A DNA stretch of 64,000 nucleotides, from contig CAWFKW010000003.1 of the NCBI GenBank assembly GCA_963816535.1, positions 496,001 to 560,000 on the forward strand, given 5' to 3'. Under the pieces are notes generated by a model. That model searched no databases. It saw only the letters and a program-made list of their open reading frames with translations, and was not told where the DNA came from. Origin of the DNA: CAWFKW01 sp963816535 (GTDB lineage: Bacteria > Bacteroidota > Ignavibacteria > Tepidaquicellales > OLB5). The position numbers were made by a program, and so were the translations under genes. This document shows, piece after piece, positions 8,792-15,598 of this stretch; the first letter of the stretch is position 1, and each line of letters begins with the position of its first letter.

Positions 8792-8865
8792 TGAAATATA
8801 TTTTGACATTTTGAATTTGTTGTTATAACGTCAGATACGATATAAATATGGTGAGGGTATTTTTT
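8792..8865. repeat. 74-bp accessory-region repeat, copy 2
   Basis: Pairs with 7671-7744. Its right end overlaps the premature stop of the truncated DHFR-like copy, so it marks the break point of that duplicate. Confidence 0.7.
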
Positions 8866-9202
8866 ATAGGCGCTTGAGTTCTAAAACTTCTTCTTTTAAG
8901 AATTCCTTTCTCAATGTTGTATTTTTCCAATCGACATTTTTCAGAGTGCGGGAAAAAACTATCTTTGGAATATTGTCTATTGACACTGCAAATTCATCAA
9001 TTGGTTTCCTGCCTGTAGGATTTTTTACTACTGACGGCCAAAAACTTTCCATAAGCTGGTATGTTATCCTTCCGAATAAAATACAGTCTGCATTGCGTAA
9101 CAGCTCATTATAATGCTGATGTATTTCGTCATCTGCGATCCCTGCGGTATGGTCGCAAAACCCGTCAAGCGTCATATTGATCGCTGCAATTATTTTTCTC
9201 AT
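8864..9202 (-). pseudogene. Truncated duplicate of the DHFR-like gene
   Basis: The first ~109 residues match the protein at 6544-7098 at over 85 % by eye, including the N-terminal MRKIIAAINMTLDGFCDH and GRITYQLMESFWP. After EEVLEL the match ends and a stop follows within three codons. About 70 residues, including the C-terminal half of the fold, are missing, so the product is unlikely to be active. Confidence 0.8.
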
Positions 9203-9235
9203 TTCTCCAAAAACTTCCCCGATCAGGCCGAGGAC

Positions 9236-9493
9236 CTAAACTATCCTTATTCCTATAACGGATATGTCAAATTTATTCTTCAAGTCCCTTAATATGTCTT
9301 GTTCGTTTTCCGATAAAATTGTTACAACATTCTGATTATCTGTATGTACAAGTAAATAGTTCATAGACTCTGACTTTTCATCAATCTTAATTACAGTGTT
9401 GCCTGTTTTGCCTTCTATAGCATTAAAATAGCGCTCGTTTAGCAGCTGCCAAACTTTATTAACTCTACTAATATTCTTAAAATATTTAAACAT
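9236..9493 (-). CDS. Small hypothetical protein (85 aa)
   Basis: Opens MFKYFKNISRVNKVWQLLNE and continues as a charged alpha/beta protein (VIKIDEKSESMNYLLVHTDN, ENEQDILRDLKNKF, VIGIRIV). No signal peptide or membrane segment. No family recognised. It lies between the truncated DHFR-like copy and the hicBA module, on the same strand. Confidence 0.55.
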   Translation of the reverse strand: MFKYFKNISRVNKVWQLLNERYFNAIEGKTGNTVIKIDEKSESMNYLLVHTDNQNVVTILSENEQDILRDLKNKFDISVIGIRIV

Positions 9494-9520
9494 AATCTTT
9501 CAAATTAACGATTTGAAATA

Positions 9521-9544
9521 AAATAAAAAGGCGCAAACTGCGCC
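9521..9544 (-). terminator. Rho-independent terminator downstream of hicBA
   Basis: GGCGCA / TGCGCC stem (9530-9535 and 9539-9544, 3-nt loop) followed on the minus strand by TTTTTATTTT. Confidence 0.75.
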
Positions 9545-9548
9545 ATTT

Positions 9549-9623
9549 TGTGGACAGGGCCCCGCCTTTAGCGGGATAAACTCCATTGTTCCGAAGGAAT
9601 CCCTTTGGGAAACCGGCGACACA
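9549..9623 (-). repeat. Duplicate tRNA-Phe 3' end interrupted by a hairpin insert
   Basis: TGTGGACAGGGCC (9549-9561) equals 10047-10059 and AACCGGCGACACA (9611-9623) equals 10067-10079 of the intact tRNA-Phe region. Where the tRNA has 7 bases between these blocks, this copy has 49, including CCCCGCC..AGCGGG and CCGAAGGAATCCCTTTGGG hairpin material. This looks like the far attachment remnant of an element that integrated at tRNA-Phe, later hit by a small repeat. Confidence 0.75.
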
Positions 9624-9626
9624 GTG

Positions 9627-9815
9627 TTATTTCTTAAAAATCACAGATAGGTCTTTGCATATTTTTTTACATAAAAAATCCCCGATTTCTTTGTGCCGGG
9701 GAATCGCGGAAGTTTTGTTTCCTGAAGGATTATAATATATAGTATGATTACCGCCTTCTCTTAAAAATTTACAACCTTGCTTTTCAACGAGTTTTATGAA
9801 CTCTTTTCGTTTCAA
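9627..9815 (-). CDS. hicA: HicA-family mRNA interferase toxin
   Basis: 62 residues with the double-stranded-RNA-binding-like HicA fold: MKRKEFIKLVEKQGCKFLRE, the catalytic histidine in GGNHTIYY, then SAIPRHKEIGDFLCKKICKDL. HicA cleaves mRNA and is neutralised by HicB. The start codon is TTG at 9815 and overlaps the hicB stop (TTGA), implying translational coupling. Order here is antitoxin first, then toxin. Confidence 0.88.
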   Translation of the reverse strand: MKRKEFIKLVEKQGCKFLREGGNHTIYYNPSGNKTSAIPRHKEIGDFLCKKICKDLSVIFKK

Positions 9816-10045
9816 AGACTAACTAAGATTTTCTCACGTAAAAGTTTCCTTCTGCTAACAGATTTTCTTGAAAGCTCTATGTTTGCCTCAATTATCATAC
9901 TAATAGCTTCTTTCAGGTTTTCTCTGGCTTCTTCAATTGTTTTGCCCTGGGTATTAGCGCCCGGCAACTCTTCAGCATATGCTGCATACATATCGCCATC
10001 TTTAATAAAAACGGCAGTGTAAGTATTCATTATTTTTTCTTTCAT
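9812..10045 (-). CDS. hicB: HicB-family antitoxin
   Basis: 77 residues from the ATG at 10045 (MKEKIMNTYTAVFIKDGDMY, YAEELPGANTQGKTIEEARENLKEAISMIIEAN), with a basic C-terminal tail RRKLLREKILVSL absent from the orphan copy at 7425. A longer upstream frame would run into the tRNA and is rejected. The ATG is only 3 nt beyond the tRNA-Phe 3' end, so the module is probably read from the tRNA promoter and released by tRNA 3' processing. It neutralises HicA. Confidence 0.87.
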   Translation of the reverse strand: MKEKIMNTYTAVFIKDGDMYAAYAEELPGANTQGKTIEEARENLKEAISMIIEANIELSRKSVSRRKLLREKILVSL

Positions 10046-10048
10046 TTG

Positions 10049-10121
10049 TGGACAGGGCCGGAATCGAACCGGCGACACACGGCTTTTCAGGCCGTTGCTC
10101 TACCAACTGAGCTACCTGTCC
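10049..10121 (-). tRNA. tRNA-Phe (anticodon GAA)
   Basis: A complete cloverleaf: acceptor GGACAGG/CCTGTCC with discriminator A, D arm GCTC..GAGC, anticodon stem ACGGC/GCCGT around CTGAAAA, 5-nt variable loop, T arm GCCGG TTCGATT CCGGC. CCA is not encoded. Its 3' end is partly duplicated at 9549-9623 and perhaps 7612-7631. Confidence 0.97.
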
Positions 10122-10622
10122 TTTAAATATTACTGTTTTAAGCTTTTTTAGGGCTTTTCAAATCTCTGCTTAGAGGATAAATACATAAATAAATCTCTAA
10201 TTAGAAACAAATATAGAAATTAAGAAATTAAATCGAAATATATAAAATTTACACTTCATATTGTTTGTTTTTTGTTTTAAACAGAAGCTTATTATTTCTA
10301 TCACAGTTTTAATAGATCTGACTTAGTATAATCGCAAAACTTTCATTACTTTTTTCACATTGAAAAATCTTTGCACTCGGGTATAATTTAGTGATTTTAT
10401 TGACAAAATTTACTTTCTCTTGCTCCTCCACGTACAGACCAATTATAATTTCGTCTATTTCTTTTTTTTAGCATGGTTCAATATACCTAACAATGAGTAG
10501 GCGCAATTATCACGATAAAAACAAGAACTCACCTCTACTTTTCAATTAGGTTTGCAAAAAACTACAAATAAATTTATCTTAATTATTAATATATTCAATA
10601 ACTAGAATTCGCCTGACTCAAA
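10122..10622. other. Intergenic region between tRNA-Phe and the FecR gene
   Basis: 500 AT-rich bases. Expected to contain the tRNA promoter (minus strand) and that of the FecR gene (plus strand). No ORF of interest, strong hairpin or repeat was seen. Confidence 0.4.
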
Positions 10623-11567
10623 ATGATAATTTTTATAAAACAATTTATGGTTAAAATTTTCGTGTTGCTTGTATGTCTGATTGCGGCCGGCTCAACTATT
10701 AATTTGTATTCTCAAACTCAGTTCAGTCGCATAGCATTCGGAGTTGATAACGATTCACTTCCGGCTGATGGTCAGTCAACCATCGAAACGAAGTTGATGC
10801 CAAATGGCCCTGATGACAACTGTAAAGTAAAAATTACATATGTTTCCGGCGATGTCATGGGAGTTAGATGGGACACTCTTATAACTTTTGTTTGTGAACA
10901 AACCAATAAGGACACTATTATCACCAGGCGTGAAGTTGACCTTCAGGTTAACAACACCCTCACTCCTCCAACTCATATAAAGACGGGAGATAATTCAAGG
11001 GTTGAGATAACATATCCTGACGGCTCGGTTGCAAGAATCGGACCGAATAGTGACGTTCAGCTTGAAGAAGCTTTCTGCCAGCCCGGCGTTCAACAGCGGG
11101 ATTTATTTAAAGAAATTCTCGGTGAAATTTGGGCAGCTGCAACTCATGCCCTGGGAGGTGATAACGTAACAATAGAAACAAACTACGGTTTCACAGGTGT
11201 AAGAGGAACCATATTCAGCGTTAAATCCGGGGTATCAAACGGAGATACAGTTATAACAGTAAGAACGTACGATGGTGAAGTTGATTTTACAAAAACCGCG
11301 GGTACGGATAAAACACTAACATCTGCGCAGGACCAGCTTAAGCAGCTTCAGGATGATTATAAGAACGGAAAAATTACAATGCAGGAATTCCAGGAACAGG
11401 CTTTGAAGCTGGAGAGTAATGCGAATGAGTATAATAAATCTTCAAATACCGTGACTGTTCAGAGTGGATACCAAACCGTAATAAAGAAAGAAGGACCCCC
11501 TTCTACTCCCGAGAAATTCGACCCTGACCCGAATGCTTGGTTTATGGATTCAAATTTCGGAAAATAA
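10623..11567 (+). CDS. Secreted FecR-domain protein
   Basis: 314 residues with a signal peptide ending near LYSQ (start at 10623 or the in-frame ATG at 10647). Residues ~30-110 form an Ig-like beta domain (RIAFGVDNDSLPADGQSTIE). A FecR domain follows at ~115-225: IKTGDNSRVEITYPDGSVAR, GPNSDVQLEE, TNYGFTGVRGTIFSVKSG, TYDGEVDF. The C-terminal ~80 residues are charged and helical (DQLKQLQDDYKNGKITMQEF) and then proline-rich. No FecI-type sigma factor is adjacent, so it is more likely a periplasmic structural FecR domain than a sigma regulator. Confidence 0.82.
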   Translation: MIIFIKQFMVKIFVLLVCLIAAGSTINLYSQTQFSRIAFGVDNDSLPADGQSTIETKLMPNGPDDNCKVKITYVSGDVMGVRWDTLITFVCEQTNKDTIITRREVDLQVNNTLTPPTHIKTGDNSRVEITYPDGSVARIGPNSDVQLEEAFCQPGVQQRDLFKEILGEIWAAATHALGGDNVTIETNYGFTGVRGTIFSVKSGVSNGDTVITVRTYDGEVDFTKTAGTDKTLTSAQDQLKQLQDDYKNGKITMQEFQEQALKLESNANEYNKSSNTVTVQSGYQTVIKKEGPPSTPEKFDPDPNAWFMDSNFGK

Positions 11568-11599
11568 ATTTTTTTGTTAGCTATGCCTTCTACCGCTAT

Positions 11600-11666
11600 T
11601 GCGTCACAAGTTTCCGGCGCAAAGCGGGCTCTCGGACTCAAAAATGACGCAGTAATGCGCCTTTTT
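11600..11666 (+). terminator. Compound terminator-like structure
   Basis: TGCGTCA (11600-11606) / TGACGCA (11645-11651) and the interlocking GGCGCA (11616-11621) / TGCGCC (11656-11661), the latter followed by five T. The wide loops suggest a normal terminator stem that later received an insertion. Confidence 0.45.
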
Positions 11667-11739
11667 ATTACCCAAAACTTTCATTTTTAGCATCCCCCCA
11701 TAAAAAAAACTTGCGTATTAAAATAACTGCACTTATATT

Positions 11740-11757
11740 TGTAGCCAAATAGCTACA
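11740..11757 (+). promoter_or_regulatory. Operator-like palindrome of the second ArsR operon
   Basis: TGTAGCCAAATAGCTACA ends 2 nt before the ATG at 11760. It shares TGTnnCnAAATAGnnACA with the operator before the ArsR gene at 2372 and lies in almost the same position. Confidence 0.65.
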
Positions 11758-11759
11758 TA

Positions 11760-12080
11760 ATGAACTTAAGACGCGACGTATTTCAGGCAATAGCAGACCC
11801 TACAAGAAGGGCCATACTTTTCATGGTTGCAACGCATTCCATGACTGCCGGCGCCATAGCTTCACAATTTGAAACTGCAAGACCGACAGTTTCAAAACAC
11901 CTGCTTGTGCTCTTAGAGTGCGAATTGCTTAAACAGGAGCACAGAGGCAGAGAAATCTATTATCGCTTAAGTGCGGGAAAGCTAAAAGAAATAGCGGACT
12001 TTATTGAGCCTTTCCGCAAAATGTGGGATGACAGGTTCAATAAACTGGAAAGTATAATGAAAAAATACAAATCTAAATAA
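11760..12080 (+). CDS. ArsR-family winged-helix repressor
   Basis: 106 residues: [20 protein letters not shown], the HTH in [29 protein letters not shown], and a wing with [18 protein letters not shown]. This is the SRPBCC-associated class of ArsR proteins; no metal-binding cysteines are evident. It has no Shine-Dalgarno and abuts a palindrome. It leads a three-gene operon with an SRPBCC protein and a DUF486 membrane protein. Confidence 0.9.
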   Translation: MNLRRDVFQAIADPTRRAILFMVATHSMTAGAIASQFETARPTVSKHLLVLLECELLKQEHRGREIYYRLSAGKLKEIADFIEPFRKMWDDRFNKLESIMKKYKSK

Positions 12081-12088
12081 AGAATAAC

Positions 12089-12556
12089 ATGGAACTAAAA
12101 ACAAAAGTCACAGCCGAAGACGGCAAACAGGACCTGCTGATAACAAGAGAATTTGAACTGCCGCTGGAATTACTTTTTAAAGCGTTTGCTGAGCCCGAAA
12201 TTATTGAACAGTGGATGGGAACAAAAGCGCTGAAACATGAAAGCAAAAAGCACGGCTCTTATCAATTTGAAACAAAAGATGCCGAAGGGAACGCGGTATT
12301 TCGCGCCAATGGAGTGATACATGAGTTCAGCCCAAACCGCAGGATCGCACGGACATTCGAAATGGATAATACTCCATTTGGCGTCCAGCTTGAAATATTG
12401 GAATTTGAAAAACTCTCTGAAGGAACCAGCAAACTCAATATGCATGTTATATATGAATCAGCTGCAAAAAGAGACCAGGTTCTGCAGTTACCTTTTGCAA
12501 CAGGCATAAATATGGCGCATAACCGGCTGCAGGACATAGTAAGCAAATTAAAATAA
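12089..12556 (+). CDS. SRPBCC / AHSA1-like protein
   Basis: 155 residues of the SRPBCC superfamily: LLITREFELPLELLFKAFAE, EIIEQWMGTKALKHES, a central beta sheet (GSYQFETKDAEGNAVFRANG), and the C-terminal helix GINMAHNRLQDIVSKLK. It starts 8 nt after the ArsR stop. Ligand and function unknown. It differs from the 141-aa protein at 1572 in length and sequence, so the two operons are not a recent duplication. Confidence 0.87.
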   Translation: MELKTKVTAEDGKQDLLITREFELPLELLFKAFAEPEIIEQWMGTKALKHESKKHGSYQFETKDAEGNAVFRANGVIHEFSPNRRIARTFEMDNTPFGVQLEILEFEKLSEGTSKLNMHVIYESAAKRDQVLQLPFATGINMAHNRLQDIVSKLK

Positions 12557-12568
12557 CATAACGACAAT

Positions 12569-12937
12569 ATGAAAAATATTATTCTCACTATCGTATTTCT
12601 TGTACTCTCCAACACATTCATGACATTTGCCTGGTACGGGCATTTGAAATTCAAAACAATGAAAGGATTTGAAAACTTACCTCTTATTGCCGTGATCTTA
12701 ATTAGCTGGGGCATCGCTTTGTTTGAGTATTGTTTCCAGGTGCCTGCAAATCGTATTGGATTTGAAGAGAATGGCGGGCCTTTTTCTCTCTTGCAGCTAA
12801 AGGTAATTCAGGAAGTAATAACGCTTTCTGTTTTCGTAATATTTTCCATTGTAATATTTAAAAGGAGTGTGTTACAACTGCATCATATCGCCGGGTTTGG
12901 ATGCCTGATACTCGCGGTTTACCTTCTTTTTAAGTAA
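12569..12937 (+). CDS. DUF486 (DMT-like) membrane protein
   Basis: 122 residues with four predicted transmembrane helices and the DUF486 pattern: FMTFAWYGHLKF, a central ISWGIALFEYCFQVPANRIG and FSLLQLKVIQEVITL. These proteins look like half-size members of the drug/metabolite transporter superfamily. No substrate is known. It begins 12 nt after the SRPBCC stop and is presumably under the same ArsR control. Confidence 0.85.
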   Translation: MKNIILTIVFLVLSNTFMTFAWYGHLKFKTMKGFENLPLIAVILISWGIALFEYCFQVPANRIGFEENGGPFSLLQLKVIQEVITLSVFVIFSIVIFKRSVLQLHHIAGFGCLILAVYLLFK

Positions 12938-12952
12938 CTTGCAAAATTCAGA

Positions 12953-13092
12953 CCGTAGCCGGGCCGGAAAATGCGGCCGCTTAAGGTTACGGCGCATAAC
13001 AGGATATTTTCAGTTCTTATTAGCTCCGTTAGGAGCGGTATATTTGTAGTAACTGGTAATAAACAATTTTTTAGCTCCGTCAGGAGCGATAT
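12953..13092. repeat. Hairpin plus twin-hairpin element, copy a
   Basis: CCGTAGCC/GGTTACGG imperfect arms (12953-12992) are followed by two AGCTCCGT..AGGAGC hairpins (about 13021-13036 and 13072-13088) about 35 bases apart. The pair is the reverse orientation of similar pairs at 15299, 19846 and 61423. Confidence 0.65.
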
Positions 13093-13187
13093 ATGATTCC
13101 GGATTTCTGCAGCAGATTTCCCGCACACGATACAGGGCGGGAATATTATCATAACATCAGAAATTAATTAAGTGGATAATATAAAAA

Positions 13188-13763
13188 ATGAGCAAAACCA
13201 ACAATAACAAAAAGAAATTGTCGCCGGAACAATGTCAAGAACTGCTCAAATCTCTCAAAACCCGTTTTGAAAAAAACATGAACCGCCCTAAAGGGATTGA
13301 TTGGGCTAAAGTACAGGCAAGGCTGGAAGCCAATGCTGATAAACTGTGGTCTCTTAGTGAGATGGAAAGAACCGGCGGCGAACCGGATGTTGTTGATTAT
13401 GATAAAAAGACGGGCGAATACATTTTTTATGATTGTTCGGCGGAAAGTCCGAGTGGACGCAGAAGTTTTTGCTACGACCGCCAGGCGCTGGAGTCAAGAA
13501 AGGAATTTAAGCCAAAAAATAACGCCATTGATATGGCTGCTGCTATGGGAATTGAAATTTTGACGGCAGAACAATACAGGGAGCTGCAGAAACTCGGAGA
13601 ATTCGATACGAAAACATCGAGCTGGGTGAAAACGCCTGCTGAAATCAGGAAACTTGGCGGCGCCACATTTTGCGACCGCCGATATGACACTGTCTTTTTA
13701 TATCATAACGGCGCTGATTCTTATTATGCCGCCAGGGGATTCCGCGGCTCGCTAAGGGCATGA
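13188..13763 (+). CDS. DUF4256 family protein
   Basis: 191 residues with the conserved DUF4256 pattern: LKTRFEKNMNRPKGIDWAKV, MERTGGEPDVV, YDCSAESPSGRRSFCYDRQA, MAAAMGIEILTAEQYRELQ and a C-terminal YHNGADSYYAARGFRGSLRA. The family is widespread but uncharacterised. It is often near small enzymes such as the following YdeI-like protein, from which it is separated by 31 nt. Confidence 0.9.
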   Translation: MSKTNNNKKKLSPEQCQELLKSLKTRFEKNMNRPKGIDWAKVQARLEANADKLWSLSEMERTGGEPDVVDYDKKTGEYIFYDCSAESPSGRRSFCYDRQALESRKEFKPKNNAIDMAAAMGIEILTAEQYRELQKLGEFDTKTSSWVKTPAEIRKLGGATFCDRRYDTVFLYHNGADSYYAARGFRGSLRA

Positions 13764-13794
13764 TAAAATAAACAAACTATGACAAATTAAATTT

Positions 13795-14388
13795 ATGGCT
13801 AAAAGTAAAACAAATCCCAAAGTTGATTTTTATTTCAACAAAGCCAAAAGGTGGCAGAAAGAATTTGAGAAATTGAGAACGATCGTTCTTGACTGCGGAC
13901 TTACCGAAGAATTAAAGTGGGGCTGCGCCTGTTACTCGATTCGGGACAAAAACATTGTTCTGATACATGGGTTTAAAGAATATTGCGCTCTTTTGTTTTT
14001 CAAAGGCGCCTTGTTAAATGATACTGAAGGTATTCTCATTCAGCAAACGAAGAATGTGCAGGCCGGGCGCCAGGTCCGGTTCACAAATGTCGCCCAAATA
14101 GTCGCGATGAAATCCATATTGAAAAGTTATGTTCATGAGGCCATTGAAGTTGAAAAAGCCGGTTTGAAAGTAAAATTTAAAAAAACCGCTGAATTCAAAA
14201 TGGCTGAAGAACTTCAGGAAAAACTGGATGCTAGCCACGCCTTAAGATCAGCTTTTGCCGGATTAACGCCGGGACGGCAAAGAGCGTACAAGCTCTATTT
14301 TTCAGCTCCTAAACAATCCAAAACCCGGGAAGCAAGAATTGAAAAATATCTGCCGCAAATTCTGAAAGGAAAGGGATTAAATGATTAG
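13795..14388 (+). CDS. YdeI / OmpD-associated family protein (DUF1801-like)
   Basis: 197 residues. Residues ~25-110 form the DUF1801 fold (WGCACYSIRDKNIVLIHGFKEYCALLFFKGALL) and the C-terminal third has the OmdA pattern (LRSAFAGLTPGRQRAYKLYFSAPKQSKTREARIEKYLPQIL). Members are implicated in stress resistance in some bacteria, but no reaction is known. It converges on the ATP-grasp gene, overlapping by 4 nt. Confidence 0.88.
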   Translation: MAKSKTNPKVDFYFNKAKRWQKEFEKLRTIVLDCGLTEELKWGCACYSIRDKNIVLIHGFKEYCALLFFKGALLNDTEGILIQQTKNVQAGRQVRFTNVAQIVAMKSILKSYVHEAIEVEKAGLKVKFKKTAEFKMAEELQEKLDASHALRSAFAGLTPGRQRAYKLYFSAPKQSKTREARIEKYLPQILKGKGLND

Positions 14389-15242
14389 TAACTCAATCTT
14401 TCAAGCAGCGCTTTAACAAAATTTTTCTGCGCTTTACCGGAATCCAAAAACAGGTCAGGCTCTATAAGCTCAAGCTCCATGAGATGTAATGTTCCGTTTA
14501 TGTCAATTCCGTCAACCCTGGCATAAAGCAGTTCATCCTTAATACTATCCACAATTTTTTGCGCTTGCTCTATTAGCTTAACGGGCGCTTCTTTATATAA
14601 ATATTTGCCGCCGTATTCCGACTGCACTCTGAACTCGCCATTCTTAGGCACTTTTAAAGCAGAATGCGAATACTTTTTATTGAAAAACAGCAATGACCAC
14701 TCGCCGGATTGTATTTCTTCAATAAATTTCTGGATCAATACATCATTATCATAGAGTAATTCATCCAGCTTTGATTGAATCCCGGGTTCATTCATCGACA
14801 CGATAGATGTTTTGTAAGCGTTACCAGAAACCGCAGGCTTGATAACAGCTTTATCCCATTTCTTTTCATTCAGTACATGATTCAAATCAGTATTTGAATT
14901 TTTGTTAACAAACACCGTCGGAATAATTGACAGTCCCGCGGCTTCAATATCCTTTAGATAAAATTTATGGATATTTTTTTCAATAACATCAAGAGAATTC
15001 CAGACCGGCGTTTTAATATTCCTCAGAGAGCTCAGCCAATTTGAAAATTCATCGATTCTGAGGAAATAATCCCATGGCGTTCTTATGACAATCATATCAT
15101 AACTGTTCAGATCTTTTTCACCTGAGCTCCATATAACGGGCTCTATTTCAATATCGAACTGTTTTGCGAATTGTGAAAATTTCTGTTCGGAATCGGTTAA
15201 TTGAGGAATCCGCTGGCAGGTAATGAATGCTATTTTATATAT
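14385..15242 (-). CDS. ATP-grasp domain protein with apparent AUA start
   Basis: The part from the ATG at 15095 has ATP-grasp features (WDKAVIKPAVSGNAYKT, IQKFIEEIQSGEWSLLFFN, YARVDGIDINGTLHLMELE, a metal-binding LIEPDLFL). That start would omit the usual N-terminal Rossmann-like segment. The same frame continues upstream, coding YKIAFITCQRIPQLTDSEQ..EIEPVIWSS, the expected family N-terminus. It begins at ATA (15242) with AAGGAG five bases upstream. Full length is then ~285 residues, normal for the family. Members ligate amino acids or related groups; substrate unknown. Confidence 0.78.
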   Translation of the reverse strand: MYKIAFITCQRIPQLTDSEQKFSQFAKQFDIEIEPVIWSSGEKDLNSYDMIVIRTPWDYFLRIDEFSNWLSSLRNIKTPVWNSLDVIEKNIHKFYLKDIEAAGLSIIPTVFVNKNSNTDLNHVLNEKKWDKAVIKPAVSGNAYKTSIVSMNEPGIQSKLDELLYDNDVLIQKFIEEIQSGEWSLLFFNKKYSHSALKVPKNGEFRVQSEYGGKYLYKEAPVKLIEQAQKIVDSIKDELLYARVDGIDINGTLHLMELELIEPDLFLDSGKAQKNFVKALLERLSY

Positions 15243-15264
15243 GTTAACTCCTTTTTTTTAAAAC

Positions 15265-15493
15265 ATTCCCGCGAAGGCGGGAATCTATTTAATATTTCGC
15301 CCCTATCGGAGCTCCAATTGCTTTTATAAAGTTTCTACAAATATAACGCTCCTACGGAGCTCCTACAAAAAATAACCTTTTCTTGGATGAAATCTGTCTA
15401 TCCATGACTCCTATCAGTCGTTTGACTAAAAACCGTTGAAACGGTTTTCGATTTTTTCCGGACTAAAATTGTTCCCACGACTAAAGTCGTGGG
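15265..15493. repeat. Cluster of palindromic repeats
   Basis: In order: an ATTCCCGC..GCGGGAAT hairpin (15265-15284), the empty-site version of the interrupted copy near 19781; a twin-hairpin element (15299-15314 and 15348-15361); AAAACCGTTGAAACGGTTTT (15429-15448); CCCACGACTAAAGTCGTGGG (15474-15493). The last two recur in inverted order near 55526-55582. No gene is present in 15243-15598. Confidence 0.75.
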
Positions 15494-15598
15494 CTAAAAA
15501 ATATTTTTGCGTACCCTAAGCATGAGTCATGTTAATTCACTATTTCACTCCTCCCTATTCAAAATTCACTATATTCATTACTCATTAAACATTATTCA

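Noticed and set aside
5459..9202. Integron with attC sites after minus-strand genes
   Set aside because: The repeats follow genes as attC sites would, but neither copy has the RYYYAAC and GTTRRRY core sites in the right order, and no integron integrase is near.
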